NCBI RefSeq assembly: GCF_001403795.1
Contig: NZ_CXSU01000012.1
Span: forward strand, 682,934 to 746,933
DNA length: 64,000 nucleotides
Direction: 5' to 3'
Origin: Jannaschia donghaensis
GTDB taxonomy: Bacteria; Pseudomonadota; Alphaproteobacteria; Rhodobacterales; Rhodobacteraceae
Position numbers and translations under genes: made by a program. The notes beneath the pieces were generated by a model. It was not told where the DNA came from, did not search any database, and was given only the letters and a program-made list of their open reading frames with translations. Position 1 is the stretch's first letter, and each line of letters starts with the position of its first letter. This document shows positions 47,830-57,180 of this stretch, in pieces.

Positions 47830-48404
47830 AGATACCTCAGAAGAACGAAGGCCCCGATCAGGACCACGAAGAACAACGTGAACATCAGGCCCAGACGCTT
47901 TTCGATGAAATCGCGGATCGGCAGGCCGAATTTCCACAAAAGACCGGCCACGATGAAGAACCGCAATCCCCGGGCCACGATGCTGGACAAGATGAAGACC
48001 GGCAGCGACAGCTGCGTCGCGCCCGACAGGATGGTGATGACCTTGTACGGGAAAGGCGTGACCCCCGCGATCAGTACGGCCCATGCCCCCCAGTCGTTAT
48101 AGCGGGTGCGGAAATCTTCGAAGCTGTCGGCCTTGCCCAGCGCGGTCAGGATCGGTTCGCCGATCGTCTCGAACGCGAAGAACCCGATGGCGTAGCCGGC
48201 CATGCCGCCCGCGACGCTGGCGATCGTGCAAACCCCGGCGATCAGCCAGGCGCGCGACGGGGCCGCCAGGATCATCGGGATAAGCAGGATGTCGGGGGGG
48301 ATCGGAAAGACCGAACTCTCGACGAAACTGACGAAGGCCAGGACCCAGAGGGCGCGGGGGTGGGCGGCCCAGGACAGGGTCCAGTCGTAGAGGCTTCGGA
48401 TCAT
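47826..48404 (-). CDS. YqaA family (DedA-like) membrane protein
   Basis: A 192-residue membrane protein of the VTT/DedA superfamily. FVSFVESSVFPIPPDILLIPM and AGVTPFPYKVITILSGATQLSLPVFILSS-like segments carry the Glu and the conserved Pro/Arg region of the re-entrant loops (AGVTPFPYK and later ARGLRFF). Related proteins flip lipid carriers. The start ATG 48404 is taken; ATG 48419 is an alternative. It is translationally coupled to dsbB. Confidence 0.87.
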   Translation of the reverse strand: MIRSLYDWTLSWAAHPRALWVLAFVSFVESSVFPIPPDILLIPMILAAPSRAWLIAGVCTIASVAGGMAGYAIGFFAFETIGEPILTALGKADSFEDFRTRYNDWGAWAVLIAGVTPFPYKVITILSGATQLSLPVFILSSIVARGLRFFIVAGLLWKFGLPIRDFIEKRLGLMFTLFFVVLIGAFVLLRYL

Positions 48405-48470
48405 CCTTGCCGGTCCCACGGAACCGTCGCAGGGTCAAGCGCGATTGGTTGCAACGGCAGGGAGATGCAC

Positions 48471-49331
48471 ATGCGCTGGCAGGGACGACGCGGAAGTCGC
48501 AACATCGAGGATCGTCGCGGCAGGCGCGGCAGCGGTGTGGGTGGCGGGGTCGGCGGCCTGGGCATCGGCGGTCTGCTTGTGGTGCTGGTCGTGGGCTGGG
48601 TCTTCGGGATCGACGTCTCGCCCCTGTTGTCGGGCGGCGGCGGTGGCGCGCCGGTCCAGCAGTCCCGCACGATCACGGCGCAGGAACAGCGGGAGGCGGA
48701 ATTCGTCTCGGTCGTTCTGGCCGACACGGAGGAGGTCTGGTCAGGCGTGTTCCGCGATCAGGTCGGCAAAGCATATCGCGCGCCCACGCTGGTCCTGTTT
48801 TCCGGCGTCACCAGCAGTCCCTGCGGCGGCGCATCGGGTGCGACCGGACCGTTCTACTGCCCCTCTGATCGCAAGGCGTATCTGGACACCGCATTTTTCA
48901 CCACGTTGGAGGAGCGGCTGGGCGCGGGCGGTGATTTCGCCGCCGCCTATGTGGTCGCGCATGAAGTCGCCCACCACGTCCAGAACGAATTGGGCATCCT
49001 GGGACAGGCCAATCAGATCCGCGCGCAGGCGTCGCAGGCGCAGTCGAACGCGATTTCAGTGCGCATCGAGCTTCAGGCCGATTGCTTTTCGGGCATCTGG
49101 GCGCGCGAGGCGCAGGAAAGGTTCGGCATTCTGGAGCGTGGCGATCTGGAGGAGGCGGTGAACGCCGCGCGGTCCATCGGGGATGACCGCCTGCAACGCA
49201 GCCAGGGTCGCGTGCCGATGCCACACACTTTTACCCACGGCACGTCGGAGCAGCGGGCGCGGTGGTTCGCGCGTGGATACGACACCGGTGCGGTCCAGAG
49301 CTGCGACACGTTTTCGGCGGAGCGCCTGTGA
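48471..49331 (+). CDS. YpfJ-type neutral zinc metallopeptidase
   Basis: A 286-residue membrane-anchored protease-like protein. A Gly/Arg-rich N-terminus is followed by one membrane helix (about 29-46). The zinc motif HEVAHH has His164, Glu165 and His168, with the third-ligand region RIELQADCFSGIWA downstream. PCGGASGATGPFYCPSDR is a family mark. The start ATG 48471 is placed by GGCAGGGAG at the right spacing; an ATG two codons earlier overlaps that site. Peptidase activity in this family is little studied. Confidence 0.88.
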   Translation: MRWQGRRGSRNIEDRRGRRGSGVGGGVGGLGIGGLLVVLVVGWVFGIDVSPLLSGGGGGAPVQQSRTITAQEQREAEFVSVVLADTEEVWSGVFRDQVGKAYRAPTLVLFSGVTSSPCGGASGATGPFYCPSDRKAYLDTAFFTTLEERLGAGGDFAAAYVVAHEVAHHVQNELGILGQANQIRAQASQAQSNAISVRIELQADCFSGIWAREAQERFGILERGDLEEAVNAARSIGDDRLQRSQGRVPMPHTFTHGTSEQRARWFARGYDTGAVQSCDTFSAERL

Positions 49332-49390
49332 CCGGCGATTGACGGCGGCGGGGCAGGGCGCTAGGCCCCCCGCACTACCACCCGAAGCGT

Positions 49391-49475
49391 GCCCGCGTGG
49401 CGGAATCGGTAGACGCAGCGGATTCAAAATCCGCCGCCGCAAGGCTTGCCGGTTCGAGTCCGGCCGCGGGTACCA
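49391..49475 (+). tRNA. tRNA-Leu (CAA)
   Basis: 85 nt with encoded CCA. The acceptor arm GCCCGCG pairs with CGCGGGT, the anticodon stem is GCGGA/TCCGC around loop TTCAAAA (anticodon CAA), a long variable arm follows, and the T arm is GCCGGTTCGAGTCCGGC. It reads UUG leucine codons. Such genes are frequent integration targets, but no integrase follows. Confidence 0.95.
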
Positions 49476-50287
49476 TCGTCGGACAGCACATCGTGCTTAA
49501 CAGCACCCTCCCGACCCGGCACGATTCGGCGATATGGGGCGCGACAGGTTCCGTTTGATCAACGATCGACCGAAAATGCGGCGTCGACTTTGGAAACAGA
49601 GCATTTTCGGTGTGCCGTAACGTCGCCTCATTTCGGCTCCGGATCGGCAACGAAACTTTGTTTCGTGGTCAAACGATGAGCGCGAAACGACGTCGAATGT
49701 CGAATGATCCTTGATGTTTACGCAGGGTCATCGGAGGGCCACGCATCGCGGCCTATCACACACCCCGGATTGATTGGCGCGAGTTGGGAAACGATCTTAC
49801 GCTTAAATTGTGTCAAAATTGGTAAACGTTCGCTTCAATCTGGCCTTAAACAAGGCGGCGCTGCCGTTTTCTGCCCCATTTCCCTTTCCCGCTTGGCTCA
49901 ACTCGGCTAAATGTTGCTCAAGCCCGACTGGGGGGCGATGTCTGCAGGCCGTGGGGCGGCCGCACTTGTGAGCATCCGGATGGATGTCGCCTGCGATGTG
50001 CGGGCACCGCCGAATACCGGGCGGTGCACCGGTTTCTGCCGAAACCGCGCCATTGATCGGGTCTTCTATCCGAACCGCTTTGGTGCGTCCGTCATGGTCG
50101 ACCCGCTATCGTCGTTGCCCCTCGTGCCTTTGTAAGTGGACCGAGTGGAGATGCCGTCATGTTGACGTTGCCGATAGACCAGCGCCCGAACGGTGCCGTC
50201 ACCGAGATTGCCTCGGTCCAAACGTATTTGAATCTCTACCGGATCGCCGCGCCGTGCGCGCGCCGCGCGGCTTAAGGAGTCACTGCC
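49476..50287. other. 812-bp gene-free stretch before the RTX gene
   Basis: No convincing coding frame. It contains a perfect 10-bp inverted repeat at 49570-49610 (listed separately), a perfect ACGAAAC-TTT-GTTTCGT palindrome at 49650-49666, a small GCCTT-AAAC-AAGGC hairpin near 49843-49856, and the RTX ribosome binding site TAAGGAG just before 50288. Base composition is more AT-rich in 49.53-49.9 kb. It probably carries the RTX promoter and regulatory RNA or protein sites. Confidence 0.45.
49570..49610. repeat. Perfect 10-bp inverted repeat downstream of tRNA-Leu
   Basis: CCGAAAATGC (49570-49579) and GCATTTTCGG (49601-49610), 21 bp apart. There is no T-run on either strand, so it is not an obvious terminator. 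It could be a binding site, a small-RNA hairpin or an element remnant. Confidence 0.55.
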
Positions 50288-53200
50288 ATGACGACGACCA
50301 ATCAGACGCATATCGATTTCCAGGATCAATCTGCGGGAACGATCATCGACGGCCAGTATTCGGCGCAGGGTGTGACCATTTCCAGCGTGAACGCGGATTG
50401 GAGCGTGGATGCCCACAATCCACCGATGATCTTCGATACCGCGCATCCGACCGGTGGAGACGACGATCTGGCGACCGACAACCTGGGCAATGTCCTGATC
50501 CTATCGGAAGACCGCGACAGCAGCGACCCGGATGATAATGCCCGCGGCGGCAAGTTCGTGTTCGAATTCGATGAAGAGGTCACAGTCGACTCGATCACGC
50601 TGCTCGACGTCGAGGAGGGGGCCACGATCAAGCTTTATGACGACGAGGGCTGCTTCATAAAGCAGATCCACGTCAAAACGGCGAACAACGGTCAGAAGGA
50701 CGTCCACATCGGCGTCGAGGGCGCGAAGTACATGACCATCGATCTGAAGGGGTCGGGCGCGGTCGACAACCTGAAGTTCACGCCGCCGACCGCCCCCGAT
50801 GGTGTGGTCAACGGCACCGACGACGGTGACCTGATCGACCTGAGCTATGTCGATGCGCAGGGCGACCGGATCGACGCCAACGATGCCCTGGGCGTCGAAG
50901 GCACGACCGGTGACGAAGATCTGGTGCTGGCCGGCGACGGCGACGACACCGTTTATGCGGGCGTGGGCGACGACATCGTTCGCGGCGAAGGCGGAGACGA
51001 CCGTTTGAGCGGCGGAACCGGCGACGACACCATCGAAGGCGGGACCGGCGACGATTCCATCTATGGCGGTGACGGCGACGATTCCATCAGCGGCGGCGAC
51101 GGCAATGACAACATCGAAGGCGCCGACGGGGCCGATAATATCGACGGCGGCGCGGGCGATGACCTGATCGTCGGCTATGATGCAACGTCGATCAACACCG
51201 GCGACACGTCGGTCCACGAAGACGACGGGTCGGACGATACGCTGACGGGCGGGTTCGGCAACGACACCATCCTGGGCGGTGACGGCAACGATCTTATCCG
51301 CGGCGACGACGCTTTCGGCGGCTGCCCCCCGGCGGCCAGCGAATATTTCCAGACGTGGTCGCAGGACATCTCGAACGTGGTGTTTTATTTCGACACCGAT
51401 GGCGATGGCGCGTTCGACCTGCAGGTCAAGATCGACGATTTCCCCGACGACGGATCCGGGACGTTCATTTCCAACGATCTGGATGATTACTACGGGCAAT
51501 TGTCGGCCTTTGCCGCCAGCGGCGGATCGGTGCCCGAAGGGGCCACGGTTCTGGGCGTTTCGATCAAGGGCGGCACGCAGCCGACGCAGTATTTTTCGGT
51601 CGACGGCAATTCCAACGGCGAGCTGCCCGACGCCGGCCCGACCAACAACACCGGCCCCGGCAACGATGCGGAACTGAGCTACGGCGATTTCTTCGCCAGC
51701 TATGATCCGACCGCCGGACATGGGTCCGGAACGATGACCTTCGATGACCTGCTTTTGGGCGGAGATGGCGACGACACCATTTTCGGCGACAAGGGTAATG
51801 ACACGATCGACGGCGGCGACGGTGCCGACCTGCTGTCGGGTGGGGACGGCGACGACATCATCACCGGTGGCAATGGTCAGGACACGATCGACGGGGGCGA
51901 CGGCGACGATGTTCTGAGCGGCGGTCGCGACGACGATTCCATCCTGGGTGGCGACGGCGACGACACCCTGCGCGGGAACGGCGGCAACGATACGTTGGAT
52001 GGTGGCGCGGGCGACGACTCGGTCTCCGGCTCCGCGAACGACGATTTGCTGTTGGGCGGTGACGGCGACGACGATGTCACCGGATCGGGCGGCAACGATA
52101 CGTTGGATGGCGGCGCGGGCGACGACACCCTGCGCGGCGGCAAGGGTGATGATGTGGTCGAAGGCGGGTCGGGCAACGACGCGATTTCTGGCGGCGACGG
52201 GGCCGATACGCTGTCGGGGGGCGACGACCGCGACACGTTCACCAACGTCACCGCAGGCGATGTGATCGACGGCGGCGAAGGCGGCGACGACTTCGACACG
52301 CTGGACCTGACGGGCGCCAATGCGGCCGTCGAGTTCGACTCCGACAACGCCGAGAACGGCACGATCTTCTTCCTCGACGATGCAGGGGACCGGACGGGCG
52401 AGACCGCCACGTTCATCAACATTGAGAACGTCGTGGGTGCGGTGGATGAGATTCTGCCCGATGGCGTCGTCGATGGCGAGCAGACGGGCGAGGAGATGAG
52501 CCTCGGCTATGACGATGCCAATGCGCCGACCGACGGCGGTGGCGATCTGATCACCGACGATGGCGATGTCATTCGCGGCAATGGCGGCGACGACACGATC
52601 GACGGGGCCGGCGGTGACGACACGATCTTCGGTGGCACCGGCAACGACAGCGTCGATGGCAGCGACGGCGACGACATGGTGTTCGGTGACGACGGCGACG
52701 ATACGCTTAGCGGTGGAGACGGCGACGACACCGTTGACGGCGGTGCTGACGACGACAGCATCGATGGCGGTCTTGGTCGGGACTCCATCCTGGGTGGCGA
52801 CGGCGATGACACCATCACGTCGGGACCGCGCGGTGCGTCCGATCTGGGCTATCCCGGCATCTTTGCGCCCGACGCCGACCCGGAAGATGATCGCGACTTC
52901 GTCGACGGCGGGGCAGGTGACGACGTCATTTCCACCGGCGACGACCGCGATACGGTCATCGGCGGCACGGGCAACGACAGGATCGACGCCGGCAAGGATG
53001 CCGATCTGGTGACGGGCGATGACGGCAACGATTTCATCGTCGGCGGCGAAGGTTCCGACACGATCGATGGCGGGACCGGAAACGACACCATCTATGGCGG
53101 CCTGGACCCGTCTTTCCCGGACGCGATCAACATCCCCGATGACACCGACCTGGTGCCCGACAACGGCCGCGACGTGATCGACGGTGGCGACGGCGACGAC

Positions 53201-54835
53201 CTGATCTTCGGTCAGGACGATGACGACATCATCGACGGCGGAGCGGGCAACGACACGATCGACGGCGGCATCGACGAGGATACGATCTTCGGCGGGGCCG
53301 GCAACGACTCGATCGATGGCGGGGCCGGCGACGATGTGATCGACGGCGGCCCGGGCCAGGACACGCTGAATGGCGGGGCCGGGAACGATAGCATCTCGGG
53401 CAATGCTGACGACGACCTGATCACCGGCGGGACCGGCAACGACACCATTTCGGGCGGTGGCGGCAACGACACCGTCGATGGCGGGGACGGCGACGACAGC
53501 ATCACCGGGTCCGGCAACGACGACCTGATCGAGGGGGGTGCCGGCAATGACATCATCCGCGGTGATGGCGGGTCCGATACCATCGACGGTGGCGACGGCG
53601 ACGACCGCATCCTGGGCGGCAAGGGCGACGATTCCCTGTCCGGCGGCGCGGACAACGACACCATTCGCGGTGGCGACGGGACCGACACGATCGACGGCGG
53701 CGATGGCGACGACCTGTTGGAAGGCGGGCGCGACAATGACCTGATTTCGGGCGGTGAGGGCGACGACACCCTGCGCGGGAACGGGGGCGACGATACGCTG
53801 GATGGCGGGGCGGGCGACGATTCAGTTTCCGGATCGGCAAATGACGACCTTCTGTTCGGCGGTGACGACAACGACACCGTGACCGGATCGGGCGGCAACG
53901 ACACGCTGGACGGCGGGGCCGGCGATGACGAAGTGCGCGGCGGCAAGGGCGAGGATGTCGTGTCCGGCGGCGACGGGGCCGACACGGTCACCGGCGGTGA
54001 CGGTAACGACACGCTGACCGGCGGTGACGGCCCCGACATGATCGACGGGGGCGACGACCGCGACCTGATCATCGGTGCCACCACCGGCGATATGATCGAC
54101 GGCGGATCGGGCGGAGACGATTTCGACACGCTGGACCTAACCGGGTCGGACGTGGCGTTCATCACCTATACGTCCGACGACGGCGAAGACGGGATCATCA
54201 CGTTCCGCGACGATACCACCGCCAAGTTCGAGGATATCGAGGCTGTCGTGCCCTGTTTCACGCCGGGCACGCTGATCGCGACGCCGAAGGGCGAGGTCGC
54301 GGTGGAAACGCTGCAGGCCGGCGACCGGGTCATCACCCGCGACAACGGTATCCAGGTCGTGCGCTGGACCGGCAAGCGCGACATGACCGCAGCGGACCTT
54401 TCGGAGAACGGGGCCTTGCGGGCTGTGATGATCCGCCAGGGGGCCCTGGGCCACGGCCTGCCGGAGCGCGACATGGTCGTGTCGCCGCAGCACCGCGTCC
54501 TGATCGCGAACGACGAAACCATGCTCTATTTCGACGAGCGGGAGGTTCTGGTTGCGGCCAAGCACCTGGTCGGTCGACCCGGCGTGGAGCGGATGGAGGC
54601 GGTCGACGTCACCTATGTCCACATCATGTTCGACAACCATGAGGTCATCCTGTCGGACGGCGCGTGGACCGAAAGCTTCCAGCCGGGCGATCACTCGCTC
54701 AAGGGTCTGGGCCGCGCGCAGCGCGAGGAGATCTTTGCGATCTTCCCCGAGTTGCGGGTTCAGGAAGGGCGCGAGGATTACACCGCCGCCCGCCGGATGC
54801 TGAAACGTCAGGAAGCCGAACTGCTTCTGAGGTGA
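50288..54835 (+). CDS. Large RTX calcium-binding protein with C-terminal Hint domain
   Basis: A 1515-residue, very acidic secreted-type protein. Residues 1-170 form a beta-rich N-terminal domain (FDTAHPTGGDDDLATDNLGN, then FDEEVTVDSITLLDVEEG). RTX nonapeptides of the GGxGxDxxx type run from about 210 to 1300, with two non-repeat interruptions (338-478 and about 670-755). The C-terminal 190 residues are a Hint_2 domain starting at Cys1323 in PCFTPGTLIATPKGEV, followed by VVSPQHRVLI and HIMFDNHEVI. The middle part is internally duplicated (see findings). RTX proteins leave by type I secretion; no signal peptide is seen and no T1SS genes are adjacent. Start by TAAGGAG. Confidence 0.92.
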   Translation: MTTTNQTHIDFQDQSAGTIIDGQYSAQGVTISSVNADWSVDAHNPPMIFDTAHPTGGDDDLATDNLGNVLILSEDRDSSDPDDNARGGKFVFEFDEEVTVDSITLLDVEEGATIKLYDDEGCFIKQIHVKTANNGQKDVHIGVEGAKYMTIDLKGSGAVDNLKFTPPTAPDGVVNGTDDGDLIDLSYVDAQGDRIDANDALGVEGTTGDEDLVLAGDGDDTVYAGVGDDIVRGEGGDDRLSGGTGDDTIEGGTGDDSIYGGDGDDSISGGDGNDNIEGADGADNIDGGAGDDLIVGYDATSINTGDTSVHEDDGSDDTLTGGFGNDTILGGDGNDLIRGDDAFGGCPPAASEYFQTWSQDISNVVFYFDTDGDGAFDLQVKIDDFPDDGSGTFISNDLDDYYGQLSAFAASGGSVPEGATVLGVSIKGGTQPTQYFSVDGNSNGELPDAGPTNNTGPGNDAELSYGDFFASYDPTAGHGSGTMTFDDLLLGGDGDDTIFGDKGNDTIDGGDGADLLSGGDGDDIITGGNGQDTIDGGDGDDVLSGGRDDDSILGGDGDDTLRGNGGNDTLDGGAGDDSVSGSANDDLLLGGDGDDDVTGSGGNDTLDGGAGDDTLRGGKGDDVVEGGSGNDAISGGDGADTLSGGDDRDTFTNVTAGDVIDGGEGGDDFDTLDLTGANAAVEFDSDNAENGTIFFLDDAGDRTGETATFINIENVVGAVDEILPDGVVDGEQTGEEMSLGYDDANAPTDGGGDLITDDGDVIRGNGGDDTIDGAGGDDTIFGGTGNDSVDGSDGDDMVFGDDGDDTLSGGDGDDTVDGGADDDSIDGGLGRDSILGGDGDDTITSGPRGASDLGYPGIFAPDADPEDDRDFVDGGAGDDVISTGDDRDTVIGGTGNDRIDAGKDADLVTGDDGNDFIVGGEGSDTIDGGTGNDTIYGGLDPSFPDAINIPDDTDLVPDNGRDVIDGGDGDDLIFGQDDDDIIDGGAGNDTIDGGIDEDTIFGGAGNDSIDGGAGDDVIDGGPGQDTLNGGAGNDSISGNADDDLITGGTGNDTISGGGGNDTVDGGDGDDSITGSGNDDLIEGGAGNDIIRGDGGSDTIDGGDGDDRILGGKGDDSLSGGADNDTIRGGDGTDTIDGGDGDDLLEGGRDNDLISGGEGDDTLRGNGGDDTLDGGAGDDSVSGSANDDLLFGGDDNDTVTGSGGNDTLDGGAGDDEVRGGKGEDVVSGGDGADTVTGGDGNDTLTGGDGPDMIDGGDDRDLIIGATTGDMIDGGSGGDDFDTLDLTGSDVAFITYTSDDGEDGIITFRDDTTAKFEDIEAVVPCFTPGTLIATPKGEVAVETLQAGDRVITRDNGIQVVRWTGKRDMTAADLSENGALRAVMIRQGALGHGLPERDMVVSPQHRVLIANDETMLYFDEREVLVAAKHLVGRPGVERMEAVDVTYVHIMFDNHEVILSDGAWTESFQPGDHSLKGLGRAQREEIFAIFPELRVQEGREDYTAARRMLKRQEAELLLR

Positions 54836-54851
54836 CGGATTGACGGAGGCA

Positions 54852-54904
54852 TCGCCCCGCGGGGCGACAGTCGATGCGACGGGGTGGGGAATTCTCTGCC
54901 CCGT
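54852..54904 (+). terminator. Hairpins after the RTX gene
   Basis: A perfect 16-bp palindrome TCGCCCCG-CGGGGCGA (54852-54867) begins 16 bp after the stop, followed by ACGGGG (54879-54884) paired with CCCCGT (54899-54904). Only a weak T-tract follows, so termination or mRNA end protection are both possible. Confidence 0.5.
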
Positions 54905-54968
54905 TAGCGTTTGTGGCGGTTGGATTTTATGCTAACTGCCCAACAGGAAAATACGTACGGGGAACACA

Positions 54969-55400
54969 ATGCGGCGTCTGCACTTCTACATCATGGGTCT
55001 GATCTCTCTGGCGTTCGGCGTCATCGGGATGGCCGAATACGTGATGGTCTCCTACGGGTTGCAGCTTGGCTGGCTCGACGGATACCCGGCCGATCAGTTG
55101 GAGTGGCTGGGCAGCCTTCCCAACTGGGTTCACGGGGTGTGGGGGGCACAGGCGACGCTGGCCCTGGTGGGAGCGCTTTGCCTGCTGGCGCATCTGCGGC
55201 CTGCGGTCTGGATGCTGTTCTTCTCGTTCCTGACGCTGGTCGTGCTGATCGTCTGGGCGGCCGCTGTTGCCACGCCGTCGATCCTGGCGCTGACCGGGGA
55301 TGAGACGACGACCTGGATCATCATGGGTCTGACGGCCTTGCTCAGCCTGCTGATCTATCTTTATGCGCGGCAGGAAAAGCGGACCGGCGAAGTCCTCTGA
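54969..55400 (+). CDS. Small four-helix membrane protein, function unknown
   Basis: A 143-residue protein with four hydrophobic segments (near 6-30, 54-74, 78-100 and 116-134), a charged start MRRLHFY and a charged end RQEKRTGEVL. I recognise no family with confidence. The start ATG 54969 follows ACGGGGAACACA. It lies between the RTX gene and the ABC ATPase on the same strand, with a terminator-like hairpin before it, so it is probably independent of the RTX gene. Confidence 0.7.
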   Translation: MRRLHFYIMGLISLAFGVIGMAEYVMVSYGLQLGWLDGYPADQLEWLGSLPNWVHGVWGAQATLALVGALCLLAHLRPAVWMLFFSFLTLVVLIVWAAAVATPSILALTGDETTTWIIMGLTALLSLLIYLYARQEKRTGEVL

Positions 55401-55460
55401 TCCGCTTTACCGTGCCGCGTCGCGCTGTTACCGAAGCCTGACCAAAAGACTAGGGGTTCG

Positions 55461-56537
55461 ATGGCACCGCTTCTGCACGCCGAGGGACTCGTCCGCCATT
55501 TGGGCGGGCGCGACGTCGTCGACGACATTTCGCTTTCGGTTCCTGCGGGGCAGGTGACCTGCCTTCTGGGCCCTTCGGGTTGTGGCAAGTCGACGACGTT
55601 GCGCATCATCGCCGGCGTGGATCGGCAGGATGCGGGAATCGTGTCGCTGAATGGTGCGGTGGTGTCCGACGATCGGCGTCACGTGCCGGCCGAACGGCGC
55701 GGCATCGGCCTCATGTTCCAGGATTTCGCGCTGTTTCCGCATCTGACGGTCGCGCAGAACATCGGCTTTGGCCTTCCCAAAGGGGACGCTGCTGCGGCCC
55801 GGGTGCTGGATCTGCTGTCGCGGGTGGATCTTGCGGGGTACGGCGCGAAACATCCGCATGAGCTTTCGGGTGGGGAGCAGCAACGTGTGGCGCTGGCCCG
55901 CGCGCTGGCCCCCCGGCCCAAGATCATGCTGATGGATGAGCCGTTTTCCGGCCTCGACAACAGATTGCGCGACGAGATCCGCGACGCGACGCTGAGCGTT
56001 CTCAAGCAAGAGGGGACGGCCGTTCTGCTGGTCACGCATGAGCCGGACGAGGCGATGCGGATGGCCGATGAGATCGCGCTGATGCGTGACGGGCGGATCG
56101 TGCAACAGGCCGCGCCCTATAACATCTATAACGCGCCCGTTGACCGCGAAGCGGCGGCGTTCTTCAGTGATATCAATACGCTGCGTGGCGACGTTCATGG
56201 TGCGTTGACCGAAACGCCGTTCGGTCAGTTCCTTGCCCCCGGCCAGACGGAGGGCGCGCAAGTGGATATCGTGTTCCGTCCGCAGCATGTCCGCATCGAT
56301 TTCGACCGCGCGGGGCATGGGCCGCGACCAACCGCCGCCGAAGGCACGCCGGCGCGGGGTACGGTTCTGCGCGCACGGTTCATGGGCAAGGAAAGTCTGG
56401 TCGAGTTCCTGATGGATGATGGGACGAGTCGCGTGACGGCGACGGTGCCCGCGGTTTTCCTGCCCAAGCCGGGAACGGTGCTGTGGTTGTCGATCCGGCG
56501 GGACAGGTGTTTCGTGTTTCCCTGCACGCCAACCTGA
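55461..56537 (+). CDS. ABC ATPase, ferric iron (FbpC/PotA) type
   Basis: A 358-residue ATPase with Walker A GPSGCGKST (about 38-46), Q-loop MFQDFALFPH, signature LSGGEQQRVALARAL, Walker B IMLMDEPFSGLD and switch His in VTHEPDEAM. A C-terminal TOBE domain (about 240-350) includes VDIVFRPQHVRI. The MFQDFALFPHLTV form and the TOBE domain fit the Fe3+/polyamine importer class. It has no permease or binding protein beside it; the iron-binding protein at 37934-38941 is a possible partner (inference). Confidence 0.85.
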   Translation: MAPLLHAEGLVRHLGGRDVVDDISLSVPAGQVTCLLGPSGCGKSTTLRIIAGVDRQDAGIVSLNGAVVSDDRRHVPAERRGIGLMFQDFALFPHLTVAQNIGFGLPKGDAAAARVLDLLSRVDLAGYGAKHPHELSGGEQQRVALARALAPRPKIMLMDEPFSGLDNRLRDEIRDATLSVLKQEGTAVLLVTHEPDEAMRMADEIALMRDGRIVQQAAPYNIYNAPVDREAAAFFSDINTLRGDVHGALTETPFGQFLAPGQTEGAQVDIVFRPQHVRIDFDRAGHGPRPTAAEGTPARGTVLRARFMGKESLVEFLMDDGTSRVTATVPAVFLPKPGTVLWLSIRRDRCFVFPCTPT

Positions 56538-56555
56538 CCGGCGAACAACGGACGT

Positions 56556-56590
56556 GCGAAAACCGCCCCGGGGCGCAGGGCGGTCTTCGC
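56556..56590. terminator. Bidirectional terminator between convergent genes
   Basis: GCGAA-A-ACCGCCC and GGGCGGT-C-TTCGC form a 12-bp stem with one mismatch around a 9-nt loop, in the 73-bp gap between the ABC ATPase (plus) and the DUF882 gene (minus). A- and T-containing flanks suit termination both ways. Confidence 0.6.
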
Positions 56591-56610
56591 ATTAGCCGAA
56601 AATCAGCGGA

Positions 56611-57180
56611 TCAGCGACCCCAGACGCGGGTATTGCCGCAGTCGACATGGACGAAGTTCGACCCCGAATAGCGACCGACACCACCCGCGCCGCAGCTGGC
56701 CGCCGCGCGCGACACCTGGCTGACCGACCGGGACGACAAGCGCACATCGGCAGCCTGACCTTCGAGATGCAGCGAATATTTCGCCACGCCGGACGACCGG
56801 CGGCGCAGCATCGCGTTCGTTGCGGGCGAGCGGTAGCCCGACAGCAACAGGAACGGTTCGCGCGCATCGACCAGACGGTGCGTCGCGGCAATGATGTCGA
56901 TGGTGCGATTGTCGATGGCCTTCGTTTCGTTGCGACGCCAGTCGCGGAAGAAGAAGTTCACCTCCGCCAGGGCTTCGCGGACGTAGTTGCCCTCGATCCA
57001 ATAGACGGTTTCCATGCTCTCGCCGGTGCGAGCGTTGTGCATCTTGATGCGGCGAATATCACCACCGCCACGCAAGAAACCCGCTGCATTGGAATATGTA
57101 GGTGCTGCTGCGACTGCGGTGGCCGCGAAGGCCCCCAGAAGGCCGCGTCGCGTCATCGACGCCGAAGCGCCCTTGGTCAT
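56611..57180 (-). CDS. DUF882/M15-like peptidoglycan peptidase, Tat-exported
   Basis: A 189-residue exported protein of the YcbK/DUF882 group, relatives of which are Zn-dependent murein endopeptidases. A Tat leader MTRRGLLGAFAATAVAAAP is near the N-terminus. The domain shows FLRDW-like FFFRDWRR, LLSGYRSPATNAMLR, SLHLEGQAADVRL (metal His and Asp) and GSNFVHVDCG (last metal His). The start ATG 57180 is chosen; GTG 57192 is possible. It is divergent from the L,D-transpeptidase across 283 bp. Confidence 0.87.
   Translation of the reverse strand: MTKGASASMTRRGLLGAFAATAVAAAPTYSNAAGFLRGGGDIRRIKMHNARTGESMETVYWIEGNYVREALAEVNFFFRDWRRNETKAIDNRTIDIIAATHRLVDAREPFLLLSGYRSPATNAMLRRRSSGVAKYSLHLEGQAADVRLSSRSVSQVSRAAASCGAGGVGRYSGSNFVHVDCGNTRVWGR

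Noticed and set aside
49391-50287. A prophage or island attached to tRNA-Leu
   Set aside because: No integrase, no repeat of the tRNA 3' end, and ordinary genes follow.
50900-54200. Regular short repeats resembling a CRISPR array or tandem satellite
   Set aside because: The repeats stay in one reading frame and encode the RTX pattern GGxGxDxxx, with no conserved spacers or leader.
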